From an uncultured Clostridia bacterium (GTDB taxonomy: Bacteria; Bacillota; Clostridia; Oscillospirales; Butyricicoccaceae): 5,796 nucleotides of DNA. The stretch is taken from positions 1 through 5,796 of the forward strand of contig CAJUSB010000165.1 of the NCBI GenBank assembly GCA_910589115.1, in the 5' to 3' direction. The position numbers and the translations under genes were made by a program. Below the pieces are notes generated by a model. It was given only the letters and a program-made list of their open reading frames with translations. It was not told where the DNA came from and searched no databases. Of the stretch, positions 1 through 4,714 are shown piece by piece; position 1 is the first letter of the stretch; every line of letters begins with the position of its first letter.

Positions 1-1025
1 CGTCTGCAATTTTGACCACGACAGCGACCTCAATTCCGACCACTACCGCGCTCAAAACAACATGTTATCCGACAGCAATTGATGTACGTGATGATGGCGC
101 AGAAATCCGTAAAATTTACGATCTTTCGCCAGAGACAGACCCCGCCGGGATTCCGCGTACCGACTTTGAGCACGCAGGGCTCTCCTATACATTCGTCGAT
201 CTTTTGAAGCAGGAACTTCCGGAATACGAGGAACGGTCACATACGGAATCCGTTACTTTGAACAGCAAGAAGAAGGATATGGAGTCCGTGTTGTCCCTGT
301 TTCCGGAACAAAAGGAGTTTGTAACGGACGACGGACTTTCGGGAATCCTGACCCTGCAGCTGGATACGGTGCAGGTCGAGACGGCGGGCTATGGCAAATC
401 TACGAAGCAGGTGTCTGTCACGCGGAATTATCCGAATCAGGTGAGCCAGGACACCGAAAACATTCCCAAAAGCATTGATGACAGCGGCAAAAAGCTGACT
501 TTATCCGACATCAAGTGGCAGACCGATAACACCGCGAATGTGAGCGGTTACGCGATGGGCGACCGTTATACGGCGGTTGCGACCTACACTGGAACGGCGA
601 CCAGCAGCTACATAAAAGGGTACACTGTGACAGCAGAATACACAGGAACGGTCAGCCGGATCGCACTGAATAAGGTACGATATGTTGCAATTTTTGAAGG
701 GATGCCGATCTTCACGGACATGCCCGATCCGAACGACACCTCCGACCTGATGGGACCGCCAACCAATCCTGTTAAGCCGCCCGAAACTGTGTCTCCGATT
801 GAGCCGGTAACTCCGAGCAACCCGGCTGAAGCCCCCACTGAGACGGAAAATCCTGAAGCTCCGGAACAGGTTACAAATCCAGAGCAACCGAGCCAAGCTC
901 CGGCGTTCTCGTTCAACTGGGCATACATTTTGGTGCCGTTATTGGTGATTGCGTTGGCAGGCGCTGGCGTAGGAATTGCATTATTCATCAAACACCGATC
1001 AGAGAATGGAGATGATTCAGAATGA
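1..1025 (+). CDS. Membrane-anchored surface protein, C-terminal part (5' end off the window)
   Basis: Not a family I can name with certainty. The frame is open to the left edge, so the TTG at 12 is probably not the start and a signal peptide is expected upstream. Numbering from that TTG: an extracellular region (about 1-235) is followed by a Pro/Glu/Thr-rich stalk (about 238-298). One hydrophobic helix follows (about 303-326), then a short basic tail beginning KHR. This is a type I topology: outside N-terminus, inside C-terminus. The ectodomain carries two related strands, YTAVATYTGT (186-195) and YTVTAEYTGT (204-213), suggesting beta structure. It has no LPXTG-like sorting motif, so anchoring is by the membrane helix. 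The TGA stop overlaps the sortase start in an ATGA, implying translational coupling. From memory, similar proteins occur beside sortase and Cna-B adhesin genes in Clostridia conjugative elements; this is unverified. A scaffold or partner for the sortase system is inference. Confidence 0.8.
   Translation, partial: SAILTTTATSIPTTTALKTTCYPTAIDVRDDGAEIRKIYDLSPETDPAGIPRTDFEHAGLSYTFVDLLKQELPEYEERSHTESVTLNSKKKDMESVLSLFPEQKEFVTDDGLSGILTLQLDTVQVETAGYGKSTKQVSVTRNYPNQVSQDTENIPKSIDDSGKKLTLSDIKWQTDNTANVSGYAMGDRYTAVATYTGTATSSYIKGYTVTAEYTGTVSRIALNKVRYVAIFEGMPIFTDMPDPNDTSDLMGPPTNPVKPPETVSPIEPVTPSNPAEAPTETENPEAPEQVTNPEQPSQAPAFSFNWAYILVPLLVIALAGAGVGIALFIKHRSENGDDSE
1008..1011 (+). promoter_or_regulatory. Ribosome binding site of the sortase gene
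   Basis: GGAG lies 10 bases before the ATG at 1022, inside the end of the upstream gene. The site is modest, and the 4-base ATGA overlap suggests that terminating ribosomes also feed this start. Confidence 0.5.
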
Positions 1026-1912
1026 AAAAGATAAGATTTCTGGCACTTTTCGTTTGGCTGACGATGGCGCTTGTCCCGCCTGCGGGAGCGCTCGAATATA
1101 CCATCGACGCGCCGGAAGGTGCGAACTACGGCAAGGCAACCTCGATTGAAGTTCCACAGACTGCGGACGGCGGTGCACGGAAAAACGAGGACATCAGCAA
1201 AAACGCCGCGAAAATTCCGCCGCTGTTTGGCAGCGGAGCAAGCAACACTTTGAACACCGGCAGCTACCTTACGCCGAACCTTGTTCCGGGAACGCAGCCT
1301 TCCGGCGGCACGATCAATGGCTCGAATGCGGCGGTTGTCCTTCCGCCGTCTGCGGGCGGCAGTGCGATCGGTTCGACGGGCAGCACCCGTTCAATTCGGG
1401 GCGGCTCAACTTCTAACGGAACGACTTCGTCCGGCAACAATTCGGCGACAACCGGCCCGAATTTCAGCACCAGCACGCAGCCGAACACCTCCAGCGGCTT
1501 CACGAAGGTGACTTCGGATATGTACTACTCGAACGGCCATCTTGGAACGCTGAAAATTCCGGCAATCGACCTTTCGGTCAAGATTTACGAGGGAACGGAC
1601 AGCGATACGCTCCACAAAGGCGTCGGCCACTTCAAGGACAGCAGCATTTGGAGCGGAAATGTTGCGCTTGCCGGGCACAATCGCGGCAAGGTGCAGCCCT
1701 TTAATAAACTGCACAAATTGGAACTTGGCGACGAGGTCACACTGAAGACAAAACTTGGCACGAGAAATTACAAGGTAATCTCTGTATCGAAGGTTGACGA
1801 AGATGACCGCAGCGGCCTTGCGGTCACGCGCGAAAACAAGCTGACCCTCTACACCTGCGTCGAGGATGAGCGCGACTATCGCTGGTGCGTTGTCTGCACG
1901 GAGATTGTATAA
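1022..1912 (+). CDS. Sortase family transpeptidase with long Ser/Gly/Thr linker
   Basis: Sortases are extracytoplasmic cysteine transpeptidases that cut a sorting motif and join the protein to the wall or to another subunit. The product is 296 residues. Residues 1-24 form a signal peptide or N-terminal anchor (MKKIRFLALF..., with a possible AGA cleavage site). A low-complexity linker rich in Ser, Gly, Thr, Asn and Pro spans about 30-165. The catalytic barrel is about 166-296. The active site is visible: His219 in LAGHNRG, Cys279 in TLYTC, and Arg287 in DYRWC. The short barrel and TLxTC motif fit class D-like sortases best, but the class is not certain. Cys289 and Cys292 form an unusual CVVC just after the catalytic Arg. 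The start is fixed by the ATGA overlap with the upstream gene and by the signal sequence. It is likely cotranscribed with its upstream neighbour, and the probable substrate is the adhesin downstream. Confidence 0.92.
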   Translation: MKKIRFLALFVWLTMALVPPAGALEYTIDAPEGANYGKATSIEVPQTADGGARKNEDISKNAAKIPPLFGSGASNTLNTGSYLTPNLVPGTQPSGGTINGSNAAVVLPPSAGGSAIGSTGSTRSIRGGSTSNGTTSSGNNSATTGPNFSTSTQPNTSSGFTKVTSDMYYSNGHLGTLKIPAIDLSVKIYEGTDSDTLHKGVGHFKDSSIWSGNVALAGHNRGKVQPFNKLHKLELGDEVTLKTKLGTRNYKVISVSKVDEDDRSGLAVTRENKLTLYTCVEDERDYRWCVVCTEIV

Positions 1913-2022
1913 TCTGCTTGCTTTTCTGCATTAAACTTCTCCGTTTCGGCTTCTAATTCTTCTCGACTTATGGTCTTTTCTCCGGTATCATGTACTTGTA
2001 AAAACCTTGTGAAACGACATTG

Positions 2023-2031
2023 AAAAGGAGG
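2023..2031 (+). promoter_or_regulatory. Strong ribosome binding site of the transglutaminase-like gene
   Basis: AAAAGGAGG ends 8 bases before the ATG at 2040, which fixes that start. The 127-base gap before it (1913-2039) shows no convincing -35/-10 pair and no hairpin terminator, so the gene may be read from upstream. Confidence 0.85.
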
Positions 2032-2039
2032 ACAAGATC

Positions 2040-3116
2040 ATGTTGAAAAAGGAATTTATCGCCGGAATGGTGACGGGCGCAATCGCGTTCGGAGGGACGG
2101 GAGCCGCCGCTGGATTGCTGGCGCAGCCATCCATGCAGAGCATCTACGTGAACGGGCGACCGGTTTACTGCACCGCATACGCAATCTCGGGCAACAATTA
2201 TGTGCGGCTCCGCGACATCGGGCAGGCAGTTGGCTTCGCCGTCAGCTACGATTGGACAACCGACAGCGTGCAGATTAGCACTGGCACACAGCAGGCGGTA
2301 CAGCCTGCCGTTGCGACGGTTCCGAGCGCTACTACAGCACCCCAGCCCATGATCGCAGCGCCCACACAACCCGCCGTAACGCCAGCGTCGGTGACCAGCA
2401 GCCGTGACTACTCGCAGGACGCAAACCCCGAAATCTTCACCTCAGACCTGACCCGCGAGTTCTACAACTCCGCACGGCACGCCTATCTGAATGCAGAAAA
2501 AATGGCAGCATCCTTTGACCGCGAACGCCGCAAGGCAGACGAGTCGCTTGCAGCTTCCCTACCTGCCGGAACACCGCTCACGTCGAAAATGAAAAATGTC
2601 TGTCATGAACTCGGCGGCGTGTTTTACAACTATGAAATCTCAGAGAATTCGCTATATGTGTACGCCTTCCCGCGAACTGACAGCGACCTGAGCCGTCCAT
2701 CGGTGCAGTCGATCATCGAAACAGTAAAGCGGTTCGACAGTGACCGCGAAAAAGCAGAATACCTTGCCGAAACCATCTGCGATCGTCTGGAATACGCATA
2801 CGACAGGAATATCGACTCGTGGAACAAAGCGATGGACAATGGCGGAAAGGCGGTCTGCTCCGGATACGCTTCAGCGTTTAATCGAATGGGGCGCGCGGCA
2901 GGATTGAATGTGCTCACGGTCGGCAGCAAGGCAGGAAACCACGCATGGAATCTTGTCTACTGCGACGATGAGTGTCTGACCGTCGATCTAACGCACTACG
3001 ACACGTCTCATAACGAAGCCAACTGGTTCCAATTGGAGCATCCGAAAATGAAGCCGGACAACCTTGACGAGGTTGAATTTGTAAAGGAGGTGATGCGACC
3101 CGGTTCTATAAAGTAA
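2040..3116 (+). CDS. Secreted stalk-domain / transglutaminase-like protein
   Basis: The product is 358 residues. An N-terminal hydrophobic export or anchor segment (about 5-29, MLKKEFIAGM...) is followed by a short domain at about 33-80 (VNGRPVYCTAYAISGNNYVRLRDI). That domain resembles the copper-amine-oxidase N-terminal 'stalk' domain of Firmicute surface proteins. An Ala/Pro/Thr-rich linker (about 81-120) and a helical segment (about 125-250) lead to a transglutaminase-like core at about 255-340. The Cys-His-Asp triad is visible: Cys273 in KAVCSGYA, His301 in GNHAWN, and Asp316 in LTVDLTHYD. The family includes protein cross-linkers, cysteine proteases and amidases, so true Gln-Lys cross-linking is not shown. 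Its position between the sortase and a thioester/Cna-B adhesin suggests a role in processing or cross-linking surface proteins (inference). Another AAAGGAGGTGAT lies inside its 3' end at 3083-3094. The stop is TAA. Confidence 0.9.
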   Translation: MLKKEFIAGMVTGAIAFGGTGAAAGLLAQPSMQSIYVNGRPVYCTAYAISGNNYVRLRDIGQAVGFAVSYDWTTDSVQISTGTQQAVQPAVATVPSATTAPQPMIAAPTQPAVTPASVTSSRDYSQDANPEIFTSDLTREFYNSARHAYLNAEKMAASFDRERRKADESLAASLPAGTPLTSKMKNVCHELGGVFYNYEISENSLYVYAFPRTDSDLSRPSVQSIIETVKRFDSDREKAEYLAETICDRLEYAYDRNIDSWNKAMDNGGKAVCSGYASAFNRMGRAAGLNVLTVGSKAGNHAWNLVYCDDECLTVDLTHYDTSHNEANWFQLEHPKMKPDNLDEVEFVKEVMRPGSIK

Positions 3117-3127
3117 GCATAAACATA

Positions 3128-3167
3128 GTGCAGAAGGCCATCGGAAAATCCGGTGGCTTTTTTGCAC
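3128..3167 (+). terminator. Extended hairpin with T-run, intrinsic terminator or attenuator
   Basis: The core stem pairs GCCATCGGA (3137-3145) with TCCGGTGGC (3149-3157): nine pairs including one G-T, with an AAA loop, followed by six T (3158-3163). The pairing extends outwards: GAAG (3133-3136) can pair with the T-run, and GTGCA (3128-3132) pairs exactly with TGCAC (3163-3167) across a one-T bulge. It starts 12 bases after the stop of the upstream gene and ends 23 bases before the adhesin ATG. No promoter is visible between hairpin and ATG, so adhesin transcription probably depends on reading through this element. Confidence 0.85.
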
Positions 3168-3177
3168 GCGACTTCAT

Positions 3178-3185
3178 GAAAGGAG
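3178..3185 (+). promoter_or_regulatory. Ribosome binding site deciding the adhesin start
   Basis: GAAAGGAG ends 5 bases before the ATG at 3191. It favours that ATG over the in-frame GTG at 3128 (which lies inside the hairpin) and over the ATG at 3176 (which overlaps this site). The 3191 start also gives a clean signal peptide. Confidence 0.9.
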
Positions 3186-3190
3186 ACTTT

Positions 3191-4438
3191 ATGAAGCACA
3201 AATTGAAGCGCCTGCTGTCTTCGTTTTTGGCAGCGGCAACCGTGTTCAGCTCCTTCGCCGGAGCGCTTCCGCAGGCGGCTGCATTTAGCGGAGGAGACTC
3301 GGTAACGCTGGTTTTTGAAAATGACAAGCAGAGCTATTTGAAGGAGAAAAAGGGCGGAACTTGGGTGAATTTGCCGATTCACGAGTGCTATGCAGAGGAG
3401 AATGGTGAGAAATTCCAAAGTTACTGCATGGATCATGGCAAGCACGGAATCCACGAAGTATCGCCGTCCACCAACCGCCACACCTACAAGCTGGACGCAG
3501 GCAGCGGCTACACGCAAAATCCTAAAGCTGTAGGAGTCATTATGCGCGGCAGCGGCCGTCTTACATTGCAGTCTTTTTTGAATCAGTTTCCGGCTGTTCC
3601 GCGCGACTTGACGGAGGATGAATACCGGTACGCTACGCAGACCGCAATGTGGGCGGCGCTCGGCCAGCTGAGCGTCAGCGGCACGGCATTTACCAGCGGC
3701 AACGAGGTTCAGGTGTCGTCCTCCTATGGCACGCAGGGCGAACGCGTCATGGCGGCAACCCGCGCGCTGTTAAATTACGCGAACACCATCAATCATAACT
3801 ACTATGTCGGAATGTATCTGCGGCACGGCGCGTCGCACGATCAGACCGGCGTGATCGATTGGTCACCGAGCAGCGGCAGCGAGCTGAACGCAGAGAGTGT
3901 CGAATCGCATGGCGGCGAAGATTATTACACGCAGGAAATCAAAGTTGCGTCGGCTTCCTTCTGTCAGAATAACGCCTTAAATGTAGGATTGACAGACTAT
4001 CTGCCTGGGACGCTGCTCCAGATTGTGAAGGACGGCAACCACTCCAGCCCTGCCGATCCGGAGGAGTACAGCGGCTCGCCGATCAGCACAAAACCGATTG
4101 CGCAGACCACTGACGCGAACGCAAACGGCTCCGAATACTATTCCATTGTGAAAGTGTGGGTGCCGAAGGAAGCTGCCGGGCAGGAAAACGATTATGTTTT
4201 CAACGTGGAAGCGTCCGCAACGGTCGAGTCCTTTGAGATTTTTGTGGGTCGTGCGAGTGGTTACGAAACCAGCGCTGACTATCAGAAATACTTGATTAGC
4301 GGACCGCAGTGGCAGGACGCGAACAACCATATGCCCATCAAATGGGGCAACGTGGACGTTCCTGACCCGGAAGATCCCGGCGACCCGGATGATCCGGATG
4401 ACCCTGACGATCCCGACGAACCGGAGGAACCCGGCTAG
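3191..4438 (+). CDS. Thioester-domain (TQXA) surface adhesin, N-terminal part up to an in-frame TAG
   Basis: Read with the standard code this is 415 residues, but it appears to be only the N-terminal half of a larger adhesin (see 4439-5796). The signal peptide is residues 1-31 (MKHKLKRLLSSFLAAATVF..., cleavage near QAAA). A thioester domain follows at about 36-205. Cys79 in SYCMDHG and Gln150 in the TQTAMW motif are the pair expected to form the internal Cys-Gln thioester, which in this family can react with amines on a target surface. A second beta-rich domain covers about 205-390, and an Asp-Pro linker covers 391-415. If translation stops at the TAG, the product would be a secreted protein without a wall anchor or Cna-B stalk. 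That would be an odd form for this family. It lies behind a strong hairpin and is probably the main client of the upstream sortase. Confidence 0.88.
   Translation: MKHKLKRLLSSFLAAATVFSSFAGALPQAAAFSGGDSVTLVFENDKQSYLKEKKGGTWVNLPIHECYAEENGEKFQSYCMDHGKHGIHEVSPSTNRHTYKLDAGSGYTQNPKAVGVIMRGSGRLTLQSFLNQFPAVPRDLTEDEYRYATQTAMWAALGQLSVSGTAFTSGNEVQVSSSYGTQGERVMAATRALLNYANTINHNYYVGMYLRHGASHDQTGVIDWSPSSGSELNAESVESHGGEDYYTQEIKVASASFCQNNALNVGLTDYLPGTLLQIVKDGNHSSPADPEEYSGSPISTKPIAQTTDANANGSEYYSIVKVWVPKEAAGQENDYVFNVEASATVESFEIFVGRASGYETSADYQKYLISGPQWQDANNHMPIKWGNVDVPDPEDPGDPDDPDDPDDPDEPEEPG
4361..4435 (+). repeat. Asp-Pro-rich linker with short tandem codon repeats
   Basis: Twenty-five residues are made only of Asp, Pro, Glu and Gly, built around DDP/DPD units (gat-ccg-like triplets in tandem). 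It joins the thioester half to the first Cna-B module. Acidic Pro-rich linkers act as stiff spacers, and the tandem DNA could change length by slippage. It ends directly at the first in-frame TAG. Confidence 0.85.
4436..4438 (+). other. In-frame amber codon 1 of the adhesin frame (codon 416)
   Basis: TAG follows the linker ending EEPG and is followed in the same frame by LIIKKIDADTG, the first strand of a Cna-B module. One C-to-T change from CAG (Gln), or a change from AAG (Lys), would produce it. No ribosome binding site with an in-frame start follows closely. Confidence 0.95.
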
Positions 4439-4714
4439 CTGATCATCAAGAAGATCGATGCGGATACCGGCGAAACCCTCGCAGACTGCACAATCGAAGT
4501 CGAGCACATCGAATCCGGCTTCAAGAGCACGGTCACGACGCTGGGCGACGATCTTGCAACCATCGAGCTTCCCGCTGATAAAAAGGGTGGCTGGAAAGCG
4601 ACTGAGATCACTCCGCCTCCCGGCTATGAGAAAGACTTGAATCCGGTACAGACCTTCGCCTAGGACGGGAAAGCCACTCCGATTACGCTGACTTTCCAGA
4701 ACCATCGAAAGCCC
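4439..4714 (+). repeat. Cna-B-type module 1 (contains the second TAG)
   Basis: It runs from LIIKKIDADTGETL through WKATEITPPPGYEK to LTFQNHRKP. Lys in the first strand, Glu in ATEITPPPGY and Asn in FQN are plausible isopeptide residues. The TAG at 4661 sits in the loop before the last strand. Confidence 0.8.

Noticed and set aside
12..14. TTG at 12 as the true start of the first gene
   Set aside because: The frame is open to the left edge, no ribosome binding site can be seen, and no signal peptide follows, although the protein has a C-terminal membrane helix and a stalk that imply export.
501..991. Minus-strand open frames opposite the first gene
   Set aside because: They are shadows of the stalk and ectodomain codons. 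No ribosome binding site or recognisable protein motif is present.
1913..2039. Promoter or terminator in the gap before the transglutaminase-like gene
   Set aside because: No convincing -35/-10 pair and no GC-rich stem with a T-run was found. Only short weak matches such as CCG-TTT-CGG occur.
3128..3190. GTG start of the adhesin at 3128
   Set aside because: It lies in the hairpin, has no ribosome binding site, and would put 21 residues before a clean signal peptide. The ATG at 3191 has GAAAGGAG at proper spacing.
4458..4640. Small + strand open frame starting at 4458
   Set aside because: It is out of frame with the Cna-B module, which carries the recognisable motifs, and it has no ribosome binding site.
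4436..4663. Selenocysteine or pyrrolysine insertion at the stop codons
   Set aside because: Selenocysteine uses TGA, not TAG. Pyrrolysine would need pyl genes not seen here, and Cna-B adhesins are not known pyrrolysine proteins. It remains testable only through the genome's tRNA set.
3977..4705. Long minus-strand open frame (242 codons)
   Set aside because: It lies opposite the adhesin, which shows clear domain motifs on the + strand. The antisense translation has no recognisable domain.
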